This document shows, one piece after another, positions 25,801 to 35,418 of a DNA stretch of 64,000 nucleotides (within the stretch, counting starts at the first letter, position 1; the number at the start of each line of letters is the position of its first letter). A program made the position numbers and the translations under genes. The notes under the pieces are model-generated. The model was not told where the DNA came from and searched no databases. It worked only from the letters and a program-made list of their open reading frames with translations. Origin of the DNA: Paenibacillus taiwanensis DSM 18679 (lineage in GTDB: Bacteria; Bacillota; Bacilli; Paenibacillales; Paenibacillaceae); NCBI RefSeq assembly GCF_000425125.1, contig NZ_AULE01000024.1, positions 248,001 through 312,000 on the forward strand. The letters are read 5' to 3'.

Positions 25801-27429
25801 ATGTATCCCCATATTGATCAAGTTCTTGAGTTATCCAAGCAATATAATGTGATTCCCTTATGCTGCACAATAGTTGCAGACACTGAAACTCCGATACGGT
25901 TGTTCCAACGGCTCCAACATGAGAAGTATGCATTCCTGCTGGAAAGTGTGGAGGGAGGCACCCAGTGGGCTCGCTACTCTTTTATTGGCACAGACCCCTT
26001 TCTGCTTTTTAAAGGAAAGAACGGTGTGAACGTTGTAGTTGAGCAAGGCAGACAGCGCTGCATAGAAAATAAACCGCTAGAAGCACTGCAAAGCTTGTTG
26101 CAGCAATACAAGAGCCCGAATATTGCGGGGTTGCCACCTTTAACTGGCGGAGCGATCGGATTTTTTGGATATGATCTGATGCAGCAATACGAAACACGCT
26201 TGCCTCGTCATACGAAGGATGATCTCAACATGAACGATATTCAGTTTATGTTTTGTGATCAACTAATTGCATTTGATCATGTCAAGCAGCAAATGCAGGT
26301 CATGGTGAACATACACATTCCAGAGCATGCGGCAGCCTCTGTCATCAGGTCATTGTATGAGGAGACTAAGCTAAAGCTGGAGCGGTTAATTTGCTTATTG
26401 TCAGCACCGCTAACCAATACGTTAAGAACGATGCCCCATGCGGAGTTCACAGACCAGCAGTCGACGTCTAGCAGTTCACTGCGCAGCAACGAAACCAAGC
26501 AATCCTTTATGGATAAAGTAGAACGGGCGAAAGCGTATATTCGGACCGGAGACGTGTTTCAAGTGGTGCTGTCTCAAAGATTTGAGCGGATAACGCAGGC
26601 AGAGCCGCTTGATGTGTATCGAATGCTGCGTATAACGAATCCATCCCCCTACATGTATATGCTCAAAATGGGGGAAGAAACTTTTGTAGGATCTTCACCG
26701 GAGGCGTTAGTGCGGGTGAAGGGAGATCGCGTGGAGACACGGCCAATCGCAGGCACAAGGCCAAGAGGAAGTACGGTCGAAAGCGACAAGGCACTGGAGC
26801 AGGAACTTCTCGCAGATGAGAAGGAACGGGCTGAGCACATCATGCTTGTTGACCTCGGAAGAAATGACATTGGACGTGTATGCGAGTACGGCTCGGTTCA
26901 ATGTGATTCTTATATGAATGTTGAACGTTACTCGCACGTCATGCACATCGTGTCTAACGTATCCGGTCAACTACGCGCAGATCAAAATTTCTTTGATGCC
27001 TTCATTTCTTGTTTGCCTGCTGGAACCGTATCAGGCGCCCCGAAAATTAGAGCGATGGAAATTATTGCAGAGCTGGAGCACGAAGCGCGCGGAGCTTATG
27101 CGGGTGCGATCGGATATTTAGGCTTTAATGGAAATCTTGATACTTGCATTACGATCAGAACGATCATCTTTAAACATGGTAAAGCTTATGTGCAGGCAGG
27201 GGCTGGCATCGTGTGGGATTCAATTGCGGAGAAAGAATACGAAGAAACCGTTAATAAAGCAAAAGGAATGCTGGTGGCCATTGAACGAGCAGAACTAATT
27301 TTCAGTCAGCAGCTTCATCAACAAGACAATAATAACCGAATTGCATCCCCTTCGGGGTGCACCCAAGTGAATTGGGATTACTACTTACAGGTTGAGCCAG
27401 GCTTGGAAATAGAGAGGGGGATGCAATGA
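25801..27429 (+). CDS. trpE: Anthranilate synthase component I
   Basis: Converts chorismate to anthranilate with ammonia supplied by a glutamine amidotransferase subunit. 542 residues, longer than usual because of a low-complexity tail. The LLES element near residue 48 forms the tryptophan feedback site. The catalytic half has SPEALVRV, RPIAGTRPRG and LGRNDIGRVC. No trpG gene is present in this operon, so a shared PabA/TrpG encoded elsewhere is expected, as in B. subtilis. A small hairpin (27343-27360) lies in the 3' coding end. Stop and trpD start overlap (ATGA). Confidence 0.96.
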   Translation: MYPHIDQVLELSKQYNVIPLCCTIVADTETPIRLFQRLQHEKYAFLLESVEGGTQWARYSFIGTDPFLLFKGKNGVNVVVEQGRQRCIENKPLEALQSLLQQYKSPNIAGLPPLTGGAIGFFGYDLMQQYETRLPRHTKDDLNMNDIQFMFCDQLIAFDHVKQQMQVMVNIHIPEHAAASVIRSLYEETKLKLERLICLLSAPLTNTLRTMPHAEFTDQQSTSSSSLRSNETKQSFMDKVERAKAYIRTGDVFQVVLSQRFERITQAEPLDVYRMLRITNPSPYMYMLKMGEETFVGSSPEALVRVKGDRVETRPIAGTRPRGSTVESDKALEQELLADEKERAEHIMLVDLGRNDIGRVCEYGSVQCDSYMNVERYSHVMHIVSNVSGQLRADQNFFDAFISCLPAGTVSGAPKIRAMEIIAELEHEARGAYAGAIGYLGFNGNLDTCITIRTIIFKHGKAYVQAGAGIVWDSIAEKEYEETVNKAKGMLVAIERAELIFSQQLHQQDNNNRIASPSGCTQVNWDYYLQVEPGLEIERGMQ

Positions 27430-28469
27430 TGCATACAGATGAGCGGGTAAAGGAAGGGTTACGTCTTGTGCTGGAAGGCAACCATCTATCAAGGGAGCAG
27501 GCGCGAGCAGTTATGGAAGATATAATGGAAGGGCTGGCCACTTCGGCTCAGATCGGTGCTTTGTTGGCGGGGATGAGGCTAAAGGTGGAAACAGTTGATG
27601 AAATTGCTGGTTTTGCAGAAGCAATGCGCAGCCGTGCGCATCAGGTAGTTACTACAAGAGATCGTCTTCTGGATACGTGTGGTACAGGTGGTTCTGGTAT
27701 TCATAAATTTAATATTTCTACGGCATCCGCCATTTTAGCAGCATCCTCAGATGTACGTGTTGCAAAACATGGCAATCGCTCGGCTTCAAGCAAAGCAGGC
27801 AGCGCAGACGTCTTGGAGGCGTTAGGGGTGAACATTCAACTTAGTAGTGAGCAAGCTGCAGATTGCCTTGACCGAATTGGCATCTGCTTTATGTTTGCAC
27901 AAGTATTCCATCCTGCGATGAAGCATGCTGCTGCACCACGTAGGGAATTAGGTGTGCGCACCGTATTTAATATGCTCGGGCCGCTAACGAATCCTGCCGG
28001 AGCTGATCGACAGGTGCTTGGCATATATGATCGTACAAAGACGGATACAGTTGCAGCCGTATTACGTGAACTGGGCCTAAAGCGGGCTTTGGTCGTAGCG
28101 AGTGAAGATGGCTTGGATGAAATAAGCTTGTCTGCGCCTACAAGGATAAGCGAATTACGAAATGGTGATATCCTAACTTATGACATTACGCCAGAACAAA
28201 TGGGGCTAGCGACAATGCCGCTGAATGATGTACTTGGCGGTGATGCGAACGTAAACGCAGCTCTTATAAATAGAATATTGCACGGTGAGCATGGCGCACA
28301 TCGGGATATTGTACTGGCCAATGCTGGTGCTTGCATTTATGTATCCGGCCAAGCAGACTCGATTGCAGAAGGAGTCCATGCAGCAGCGGTCGCAATTGAC
28401 AGTGGAAAGGCATTATATAAGCTTGAACAATGGATTGAAACGACAGGAGGTTTAAGTCATGTTTCTTAA
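27426..28469 (+). CDS. trpD: Anthranilate phosphoribosyltransferase
   Basis: Attaches phosphoribosyl from PRPP to anthranilate. 347 residues, full length. Signatures: DTCGTGGSGIHKFNISTASA (PRPP loop), KHGNRSASSKAGSADVLEALG region and the NMLGPLTNPA segment. The start ATG 27426 overlaps the trpE stop by 4 bp and the 3' end overlaps trpC by 11 bp, implying translational coupling. Confidence 0.96.
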   Translation: MMHTDERVKEGLRLVLEGNHLSREQARAVMEDIMEGLATSAQIGALLAGMRLKVETVDEIAGFAEAMRSRAHQVVTTRDRLLDTCGTGGSGIHKFNISTASAILAASSDVRVAKHGNRSASSKAGSADVLEALGVNIQLSSEQAADCLDRIGICFMFAQVFHPAMKHAAAPRRELGVRTVFNMLGPLTNPAGADRQVLGIYDRTKTDTVAAVLRELGLKRALVVASEDGLDEISLSAPTRISELRNGDILTYDITPEQMGLATMPLNDVLGGDANVNAALINRILHGEHGAHRDIVLANAGACIYVSGQADSIAEGVHAAAVAIDSGKALYKLEQWIETTGGLSHVS

Positions 28470-29274
28470 TCGAATTGTAGCGACTAAACAAGACGAAGTA
28501 GCTAAACTGCGCCAGACGATGAATCGTCAACAAGTAGAGCAAGCAGCGGCAAGTATGCCACCTGTCCGCTCCTTGAAAGCGGCGTTAACCATACAGCGCA
28601 AACGGGCAGTCGGTCTGATCGCAGAAGTAAAAAAAGCCTCTCCATCCAAGGGGCTGATTCGACCTAACTTTGATCCAGTTGCGATAGCGCGTGAATATGT
28701 TGAAGCAGGTGCCGATGCATTATCGGTGCTGACAGACGTGTCTTATTTTCAAGGTGGAAATGATATCTTTAAAAAAGTGAGAGCGGAAGTGCAGCTTCCC
28801 TTGCTGCGTAAAGAATTTATTATAAGCGAAGAGCAACTGCTTGAGGCCCGCATAATTGGGGCTGATGCCGTTCTCCTTATTGCGGCGATCCTGAACGATG
28901 ATGAGCTTAAGCATCTACACCGTGTTACGCTTGAGCTGGGAATGGAAGCTCTCGTCGAAGTTCATGATGAGGCCGAGCTGGCGAGAGTGAATGCTTTAGA
29001 GGGTGTGGAGTTAGTGGGAATTAATAATCGGAACCTTCATACTTTTGTAACGGATATTATGCAGACAGAGAAGCTGCTCCCACTTGTACCAGACGGGCGT
29101 GTCTTAATTAGCGAGAGTGGTATTCATTTGCCGGAGCATCTCGTAGCGTTGGCAGCGCAGCAAGTAGACGCCGTCCTTGTCGGTGAACATTTTATGCGTC
29201 AAGTGGAGGTTGGAGCAGCCGTAAACGAGCTCATGAGCGGGGTGGAGAACGCCTCTTTTCAAGTCAAAAGCTAG
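28459..29274 (+). CDS. trpC: Indole-3-glycerol phosphate synthase
   Basis: Ring-closing decarboxylation of CdRP to indole-3-glycerol phosphate. 271-residue TIM barrel with AEVKKASPSKGLIRP (catalytic lysine), the LRKEFIISEEQL strand, GINNRNLHTF and the phosphate-binding SESGIH. Standalone, not fused to TrpF. It overlaps trpD and is 10 bp from trpF. Confidence 0.96.
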   Translation: MFLNRIVATKQDEVAKLRQTMNRQQVEQAAASMPPVRSLKAALTIQRKRAVGLIAEVKKASPSKGLIRPNFDPVAIAREYVEAGADALSVLTDVSYFQGGNDIFKKVRAEVQLPLLRKEFIISEEQLLEARIIGADAVLLIAAILNDDELKHLHRVTLELGMEALVEVHDEAELARVNALEGVELVGINNRNLHTFVTDIMQTEKLLPLVPDGRVLISESGIHLPEHLVALAAQQVDAVLVGEHFMRQVEVGAAVNELMSGVENASFQVKS

Positions 29275-29284
29275 GAGGAGCACG

Positions 29285-29995
29285 ATGAAAGTAAAGATAT
29301 GCGGGTTGACCGATGTCCGTACTTTATGTCAAGTAGCTGCCTTAAGGCCAGATCATATCGGCTTTGTGTTTGCACCGAGCAGGCGTCAGGTTACTCCGCT
29401 TGAAGGTGAGCGACTAATTGCTCACCTTCAAACGTCAAGTGCGATTGTCCCACAAACAGTGGGTGTGTTTGCAAAAGCAGGGCGTGATGAATTGAAGCAA
29501 GTGTTAGACCGTGTTCCACTTCAGGCTGTGCAATTACACCATGTTGAAGACACTGACATCTATCAATGGATAAAAGAACGGTGGGATGTTCAAATATGGA
29601 GCACGATATCGATAACAAAGTCCCGCGTTGCGCCGCTAAACCAAAACCCATATACACTGAAGGAAGAAGCAACACAGCAGTTGTCTGCGCTGGATAGATG
29701 CAGCCGTAATGTGGACCTGTTACTGTTGGACACACATGATCCGGTGCATGGCGGTGGGTCAGGCAAACTTTTTGCATGGGAAGTCATTCCGGCATACGCA
29801 GCAGTGGCACATCAATTGCAATTACCGCTGTATGCGGCAGGGGGATTAGATGCGAACAATGTAGGCGATCTTCTTTCACAATATTCGATACAGGGAGTAG
29901 ACGTATCCAGTGGGGTTGAATCCAATGGATTAAAAGATATAACGAAAGTGGCTTCATTCATAGAAAGGGTGAGATCTTATGACAAGCTCAACTAA
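29285..29995 (+). CDS. trpF: Phosphoribosylanthranilate isomerase
   Basis: Amadori rearrangement of PRA to CdRP. 236-residue TIM barrel with KICGLTDV (catalytic cysteine), [17 protein letters not shown] (catalytic aspartate) and the phosphate loop AGGLDANNV...GVDVSSGVE. It overlaps the trpB start by 17 bp. ATG 29285 follows TAGGAGGAGCACG. Confidence 0.95.
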   Translation: MKVKICGLTDVRTLCQVAALRPDHIGFVFAPSRRQVTPLEGERLIAHLQTSSAIVPQTVGVFAKAGRDELKQVLDRVPLQAVQLHHVEDTDIYQWIKERWDVQIWSTISITKSRVAPLNQNPYTLKEEATQQLSALDRCSRNVDLLLLDTHDPVHGGGSGKLFAWEVIPAYAAVAHQLQLPLYAAGGLDANNVGDLLSQYSIQGVDVSSGVESNGLKDITKVASFIERVRSYDKLN

Positions 29996-31202
29996 TACGA
30001 CGAACACATACACCTATCCGGATTTACAAGGTCGCTTTGGATCATTTGGGGGCCGTTACGTTCCAGAGACATTGATGAACGCACTGTTTGAGTTGGAGGA
30101 AGCTTATAAGCAGTATGTGAATGATCCTGATTTTCAGAAAGAATTGATCCATTTGCTGCGAAATTATTCAGGCAGACCTACCGCCTTGTATCACGCTGAA
30201 CGGCTGAGCACAGAACTAGGCGGTGCGAAAATATATTTGAAGCGCGAAGATTTAAACCATACTGGCGCTCACAAAATTAATAATACGATCGGCCAAGCGC
30301 TGCTTGCTAAGCGTATGGGGAAGCGTAAAGTTATCGCGGAGACAGGAGCGGGCCAGCACGGTGTTGCCACGGCGACGGTTGCCGCACTGCTTGGCATGGA
30401 ATGTAAAGTGTTTATGGGCGAGGAGGATATGAAGCGTCAGCAGCTTAATGTATTTCGGATGCGGCTGCTTGGGGCGGAAGTCGTTCCTGTGTTATCTGGC
30501 ACACGGACGCTTAAAGATGCAGGCAATGAGACGCTGCGCTACTGGGTCAGTCATGTCGAAGATACGTTTTATATATTAGGTTCCGTTGTTGGACCGCACC
30601 CTTATCCGATGATCGTAAGAGACTTTCAACGGATCATCGGTGATGAGACACGGAAACAATTGCTTGAGATGGAAGGGCGATTGCCAGATGCTGTAGTGGC
30701 TGCTGTTGGTGGGGGGAGCAATTCAATGGGCATGTTTTACCCCTTTATTGAAGACAAACAGGTCAGACTGATAGGTGTTGAGGCGGCTGGAAAAGGGATT
30801 GATACCGAGGAGCATGCGGCAACAATGACACTTGGCCGCCCAGGCGTGTTTCAAGGATCACTCAGCTACTTGCTTCAAGACAAGCATGGCCAGGTTCAGC
30901 CAGCACATTCCATCTCAGCGGGACTAGACTATCCTGGGGTCGGACCTGAACATGCTCATCTAAAAGATTGCGCACGTGCCGAATATGTACCGATTACAGA
31001 CAGAGAGGCGATTGAGGCGCTACAGTTGTTATGCAGAACAGAGGGGATTTTGCCGGCATTGGAGTCCTCACATGCGATTGCACATGCAGTAAAGCTCGCG
31101 CCAGTGATGAGTCCAGATCAGCTTCTTGTGATCTGCTTATCCGGTCGAGGCGACAAAGATGTAGGTACGATTATGCAAGCATTGGAATTGGGGGGCGAGT
31201 AG
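29979..31202 (+). CDS. trpB: Tryptophan synthase beta subunit
   Basis: PLP enzyme joining indole and serine to give tryptophan. 407 residues. The PLP lysine is in HTGAHKINN, with [12 protein letters not shown] and the phosphate cradle [24 protein letters not shown] at the N terminus is characteristic. It forms an alpha2-beta2 complex with TrpA, encoded 1 bp downstream. Confidence 0.97.
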   Translation: MTSSTNTTNTYTYPDLQGRFGSFGGRYVPETLMNALFELEEAYKQYVNDPDFQKELIHLLRNYSGRPTALYHAERLSTELGGAKIYLKREDLNHTGAHKINNTIGQALLAKRMGKRKVIAETGAGQHGVATATVAALLGMECKVFMGEEDMKRQQLNVFRMRLLGAEVVPVLSGTRTLKDAGNETLRYWVSHVEDTFYILGSVVGPHPYPMIVRDFQRIIGDETRKQLLEMEGRLPDAVVAAVGGGSNSMGMFYPFIEDKQVRLIGVEAAGKGIDTEEHAATMTLGRPGVFQGSLSYLLQDKHGQVQPAHSISAGLDYPGVGPEHAHLKDCARAEYVPITDREAIEALQLLCRTEGILPALESSHAIAHAVKLAPVMSPDQLLVICLSGRGDKDVGTIMQALELGGE

Positions 31203-31203
31203 A

Positions 31204-32049
31204 ATGACTCAGCTAGGGCATACAAATTCAACAGTTCAAAAAGAAAACCGAATCGATACTGCATTTGCAACATTAAAGAGCAAAGGGGAGACAGCGCTCA
31301 TCCCTTTTATTACGGTAGGAGACCCGAACAGACAAATTACGCTGCAATTGCTGCTCGGCATGGAAGAAGCAGGTGCAGATGCAATTGAGCTCGGAATTCC
31401 TTATTCCGATCCATTAGCGGATGGGCCTGTAATTGAAAAGGCGTCGGCTCGGGCTTTGCAGCATCATATTACGATTAGTGACGGGATCGAATTAGCCAAG
31501 CAAGCGCGTTTACAAGGTGCTAATATTCCTTACATTTTATTTACTTATTACAATCCTGTGCTTCAGTACGGACTGGAGCCATTATTTCAGGCGCTAGCGG
31601 AAGCAGAGATTAGCGGTATTATCATTCCTGATTTACCCGTAGAAGAAAGCGGTCCGGTATTGGAGATTGCTGATCGTTATCACGTACACCTTGTGCCGCT
31701 CGTTGCTCCAACATCAAAAGAGCGAATTCAGCGAATCGTAAATGCTGCACGTGGCTTTGTTTACTGCGTCTCATCGCTTGGGGTGACTGGAACACGGGAC
31801 ACATTTGAAACGAACGTAGAAGCGTTCTTGGACGAAGTGCGCGCTTCCACGACGTTGCCGATTGGCGTTGGCTTTGGCATTTCCTCGGCTGAGCATGTGC
31901 GTCGGTTCCGTCCGCACTGTGACGGAGTTATTGTCGGCAGTGCGATCGTTAGACAAATTGAAAATGCCATCCCACTGCTGCTAAACCCAGATACTTCCCG
32001 TGCAGGGGTCTTGCAAATTTGTGAATTTGTGCGACAATTGAAGTCATAA
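31204..32049 (+). CDS. trpA: Tryptophan synthase alpha subunit
   Basis: Cleaves indole-3-glycerol phosphate to indole. 281-residue TIM barrel with the two catalytic acids in DAIELGIPYSDPLADGP. Also visible are FITVGDPN and the phosphate-binding GVGFGISSAEH. An N-terminal leader of about 20 residues precedes the barrel, so a later start is possible. hisC follows after 44 bp without a terminator. Confidence 0.95.
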   Translation: MTQLGHTNSTVQKENRIDTAFATLKSKGETALIPFITVGDPNRQITLQLLLGMEEAGADAIELGIPYSDPLADGPVIEKASARALQHHITISDGIELAKQARLQGANIPYILFTYYNPVLQYGLEPLFQALAEAEISGIIIPDLPVEESGPVLEIADRYHVHLVPLVAPTSKERIQRIVNAARGFVYCVSSLGVTGTRDTFETNVEAFLDEVRASTTLPIGVGFGISSAEHVRRFRPHCDGVIVGSAIVRQIENAIPLLLNPDTSRAGVLQICEFVRQLKS

Positions 32050-32093
32050 ATTTGTAAGCACAATGAGGGATTTGCAGAAAGGGTGGGGCAGCA

Positions 32094-33191
32094 ATGCAGC
32101 CTAAGAAATCAGTCGTACACTTGCCTGTATATCAGCCAGGCAAGTCGGTAGAAGATGTAAAGCGTGAATTAGGGCTTGACGAAGTAATTAAGTTGGCGTC
32201 GAACGAGAATCCATACGGCAGCTCCGAACAAGCCAAACAGGCGATCGTAAATGAAGTAAACAATACCAGTATTTATCCTGATGGTGCTGCTTTGCAGACG
32301 ACCGCTGCCGTGGCTCAACACTTAGGTGTCAACACGAATCAAATTATTTTTGGTGCGGGCTCTGATGAGATTATTTTAATGATTTGTCGAGCTTACCTCG
32401 TAGCAGGTGACGAGACAATTATGGCGGATCAAACATTCCCGCAGTATAAGCATAACGCTGAAATTGAAGGTGCAAAATGTATTGAAGTACCGATGAAGCA
32501 CGGTGCTCATGATCTGGATGCGATGCTTGCAGCTGTGACGGAGCGTACCAAGATTGTCTGGATATGCAATCCAAACAACCCGACAGGAACTATTGTTTCC
32601 CATAATGACATGGTAACGTTTATGAATCAAATGCCTGAGCATGTATTAGTCGTGCTGGATGAAGCCTATGTCGAGTATGTGACGGATGATCAATTCCTGG
32701 ATACACTTGCTTTGTTAAAACAGTACAACAATTTGATCTCCTTGCGTACTTTTTCAAAAATTTATGGATTGGCCTCTTTAAGAATCGGATATGGGGTTGG
32801 CGATCCTGCTGTTATTCACACTATTAATCAAGTGCGCGAGCCTTTTAATACGACACGTTTTGCGCAGGCTGCCGCGAAGGCTGCTATCGAAGATCAGGCA
32901 TTCATTAAAATGTGCAAGATGAACAATAAGCAAGGTAGAGAGTACCTGCAACAGCAGTTTAACCGTCTTCAATTGCACAGTTTTCCTGCTCACGGCAACT
33001 TTATCCTCGTAGATGTTGGCATGCCCGCTCAAGAGATGTTCCAGTTGCTTATGCAAAGAGGAATAATTACACGAGCCGGTCATGGAAAGTATCCGACATA
33101 TTTGCGCGTTTCAATAGGGAAGCCTGAGCATAATGAAGCTTTTGTACAAGCATTGGAGCAAATTTTGCTGGAAGTTAAGGTGACCTCATGA
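32094..33191 (+). CDS. hisC: Histidinol-phosphate / aromatic aminotransferase
   Basis: PLP aminotransferase (fold type I) of 365 residues. In B. subtilis the same gene in this position serves histidine synthesis and also transaminates aromatic 2-oxo acids. Features: LASNENPYGSS near the N terminus, WICNPNNPTG and the PLP-lysine motif RTFSKIYGLASLRIGYG. Its stop overlaps the tyrA start (ATGA). Dual use is inferred from the neighbours trpA and tyrA. Confidence 0.93.
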   Translation: MQPKKSVVHLPVYQPGKSVEDVKRELGLDEVIKLASNENPYGSSEQAKQAIVNEVNNTSIYPDGAALQTTAAVAQHLGVNTNQIIFGAGSDEIILMICRAYLVAGDETIMADQTFPQYKHNAEIEGAKCIEVPMKHGAHDLDAMLAAVTERTKIVWICNPNNPTGTIVSHNDMVTFMNQMPEHVLVVLDEAYVEYVTDDQFLDTLALLKQYNNLISLRTFSKIYGLASLRIGYGVGDPAVIHTINQVREPFNTTRFAQAAAKAAIEDQAFIKMCKMNNKQGREYLQQQFNRLQLHSFPAHGNFILVDVGMPAQEMFQLLMQRGIITRAGHGKYPTYLRVSIGKPEHNEAFVQALEQILLEVKVTS

Positions 33192-34294
33192 GTACAAACA
33201 TCACGACAACTATCGCAATTTTGGGCGTAGGGCTCATTGGAGGCTCGCTCGCCCTTTGCTTTAAAGGGAAGCCAGGCATTAAAGTGATCGGATATTCTCC
33301 AAACCCGTCGTCTACAGATAAATACGTAAAGCGCGGAGTCGTTGATACGGCTACGACCTCGCTTGAAGAAGCGGTAAGCGATGCAGATTACATTTTTGTA
33401 TGCTCCCCGGTAGGCATGCTTGATAGTATGCTGACGCGTCTTCGCGCTTTACCGCTTAGACGCGGTTGCGTTGTTACGGATGTGGGCAGCACTAAAGCTT
33501 CCGTATCTAAATGCGCGCGTGAACTGGAGTGGGAGGAAATTCATTTTATCGGCGGGCATCCGATGGCAGGCTCTGAGCGCTCAGGCGTCGAAGCTGCTTC
33601 AACGTTATTGTTTGAAAATGCATTTTACGTGCTGACACCAAACGAGGATGTCAACGAGTCGGCATACCAGTGTCTGGTTGACTTGTTGCAGTATACACGT
33701 GCTCATATTATTAGAATGGACCCAGAGGAGCATGATCGTGTTGTAGGCGCGATTAGTCATCTTCCGCACATTGTGGCTGCGGCGTTAGTTAATCAGGTTC
33801 GAGAATACAATGAGCATAATGACATGTATGTTCATTTGGCTGCGGGCGGGTTCCGAGATATTACACGGATTGCTTCGAGCGATCCAACGATTTGGAGCGA
33901 TATTTTAATTAACAATCGAGAAGTTATGCTCACGCTGCTGCGTGATTGGAAACATAACGTTCAGGATTGGATAGATATTTTAACAAACCAAGACAAAGAA
34001 CGGATACAGCAGGCGTTTAAGCAATCTGGTGAATTTAGAAGCCGGATGCCTGAACGGCGAAAAGGAATTATCCATGCTCTTTACGATCTGTATATGGACG
34101 TTCCTGATACGCCAGGTATTATCGGTAAAATTGCAACAGTGCTTGGCAGTCATCACATTAACTTGAGCAATCTTCAAATTATTGAAAGTCGAGAGGATGT
34201 GCCAGGCGTGTTGCGTTTGTCTTTCCGCCAGCAGGAGGATTGGGACAAGGCTAATGCACTGTTAACATCTATAGGTTATACGGTATACGTATAA
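33188..34294 (+). CDS. tyrA: Prephenate dehydrogenase with C-terminal ACT domain
   Basis: Oxidises prephenate to 4-hydroxyphenylpyruvate for tyrosine. 368 residues: NAD-binding domain with GVGLIGGSLAL (17-27), the catalytic histidine region GGHPMAGSERSG, a helical dimer domain, then an ACT domain (~295-368, DTPGIIGKIATVLGSHHINL) that probably senses tyrosine. It ends the supraoperon. The next ancestral gene, aroE, is absent here. Confidence 0.95.
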   Translation: MSTNITTTIAILGVGLIGGSLALCFKGKPGIKVIGYSPNPSSTDKYVKRGVVDTATTSLEEAVSDADYIFVCSPVGMLDSMLTRLRALPLRRGCVVTDVGSTKASVSKCARELEWEEIHFIGGHPMAGSERSGVEAASTLLFENAFYVLTPNEDVNESAYQCLVDLLQYTRAHIIRMDPEEHDRVVGAISHLPHIVAAALVNQVREYNEHNDMYVHLAAGGFRDITRIASSDPTIWSDILINNREVMLTLLRDWKHNVQDWIDILTNQDKERIQQAFKQSGEFRSRMPERRKGIIHALYDLYMDVPDTPGIIGKIATVLGSHHINLSNLQIIESREDVPGVLRLSFRQQEDWDKANALLTSIGYTVYV

Positions 34295-34397
34295 AGAATT
34301 TGGGTTAAGAAGCAAGCGTGAGCGGGTTAGAATAGGCAACGATATCAAGGGGTAAAGGGAAAATTTGATAAAAGAAGAAATTATTTTTGTAATGTTA

Positions 34398-34427
34398 TTG
34401 ACATAATGAAAACGTATACAATATAAT
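34398..34427 (+). promoter_or_regulatory. Near-perfect sigma-A promoter in the tyrA-sigma intergenic region
   Basis: TTGACA (34398-34403), 18 bp, TATAAT (34422-34427): both hexamers are consensus. Transcription should start near 34434, 55 bp before a strong terminator. Confidence 0.8.
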
Positions 34428-34433
34428 AACAGT

Positions 34434-34509
34434 ACAGTATGGTTTCTCTCCACTCCTATCCAATATTTGCACAATGTGCAGCCACTCCTTGATGGAGTGG
34501 TTTTTTTTT
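34434..34509 (+). ncRNA. Candidate short RNA of about 75 nt
   Basis: The transcript is bounded by the promoter at 34398-34427 and the terminator at 34482-34509. It contains a small hairpin TGCAC-AAT-GTGCA (34468-34480) and two copies of CCACTCCT, of which either could pair with GGAGTGG. An ATG at 34439 opens a 17-codon frame with no ribosome binding site. It could be a small RNA, a leader for the sigma-factor operon, or simply promoter activity entering the supraoperon terminator. Confidence 0.45.
34482..34509 (+). terminator. Strong terminator downstream of tyrA
   Basis: CCACTCC (34482-34488) pairs with GGAGTGG (34494-34500), then nine T. It would end both the aro-trp-his-tyr supraoperon and the short transcript from 34434. 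Confidence 0.9.
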
Positions 34510-34581
34510 GTTTTTAATTTTTTACGCCTTGTGCAACAAAATTGGAACACGATGCGTTAGTAATATAGAAGCAGCATGAAT

Positions 34582-34614
34582 AGTCCTTATTTAGTCCTTA
34601 TTTAGTCCTTATTT
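34582..34614 (+). repeat. Three tandem 11-bp repeats upstream of the ECF sigma gene
   Basis: AGTCCTTATTT is repeated three times without change at 34582, 34593 and 34604, followed by AG. The 11-bp period places each copy on the same DNA face, as in direct-repeat sites of OmpR/PhoB-type response regulators. The rest of 34510-34835 is AT-rich, with isolated -35-like TTGACA (34703-34708) but no well-spaced -10. Confidence 0.75.
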
Positions 34615-34835
34615 AGAATCTTAAGAAAATTTAAGGTTAATTGGCTTTTGACCTATGTTAAAATACGATTATGCCCAATAGGATGACAAAAGCTAGCATA
34701 ACTTGACAAAATGGTAGAATAAATTACGAGATTTATAGTTTTGAATCACCGATTCGCAACTTTTTATAACTTCTGGAGTATAAACGTAAGGTAGCGCATC
34801 GGGATCGAAATGGAAAGCTAGGAGGATCGCAATCC

Positions 34836-35411
34836 ATGACTGATTCCCAGATTATTCGCGATATTAAAGACGGTGATGTCGAATTATATGCGGATTTGAT
34901 GAATCGTTATCAGCGTAAAGTGTTAGCCTTTATTTATCACATGCTCAAAAGTTCTCAGCTAGAGCTGATGGCGGAGGATTTGTGCGCGGATACTTTCTAT
35001 AAGGCATTTAGAAGCTTACATACGTTCCGGGAGGCTGAGGCGTCGTTTTCAACCTGGTTGTACACGATAGCACGTAATACGGTGCTAAGCGAGCTGCGGA
35101 AGCAGCGCAGCATTCAGGTATCGCTTGACGAAGACAACAGCATCGTGCCGGAAGCGCCTAAGGAAGTAGTCCCTGAATATGCAGCATTACGAAACGAGAA
35201 AGTGAATCTCGTCAGGGAAGCAATTAATAATTTGCCCGAGAAACAAAGATCCGCTATCATCTTACGTGAATACGACCAGCTTGACTATCAAGAGATCGCA
35301 CATAAGCTGGGGCAGACAGTCAGTTCCGTTAAATCACTGCTGTTCCGGGCAAGAGCGAGCATTAAATTGCAGCTGGAAGGCTATATTGCTGAGCCTGGGT
35401 TGAAGGGATGA
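34836..35411 (+). CDS. ECF-family RNA polymerase sigma factor
   Basis: 191 residues with sigma region 2 (~25-95, including AEDLCADTFYKAFRSLHTF and FSTWLYTIARN) and region 4 (~130-180, LPEKQRSAIILREYDQLDYQ then EIAHKLGQTVSSVKSLLFRA). There is no region 1 or 3, as expected for ECF factors. Start ATG 34836 follows CTAGGAGGATCG. The next gene, 7 bp on, encodes its probable membrane anti-sigma factor. I cannot place it in a numbered ECF group from sequence alone. Confidence 0.92.
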   Translation: MTDSQIIRDIKDGDVELYADLMNRYQRKVLAFIYHMLKSSQLELMAEDLCADTFYKAFRSLHTFREAEASFSTWLYTIARNTVLSELRKQRSIQVSLDEDNSIVPEAPKEVVPEYAALRNEKVNLVREAINNLPEKQRSAIILREYDQLDYQEIAHKLGQTVSSVKSLLFRARASIKLQLEGYIAEPGLKG

Positions 35412-35418
35412 ACGGATA

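Noticed and set aside
34439-34492. 17-codon leader peptide gene
   Set aside because: No ribosome binding site and only about 5 nt of leader; the codons are not enriched for one amino acid, so attenuation by translation is not supported.
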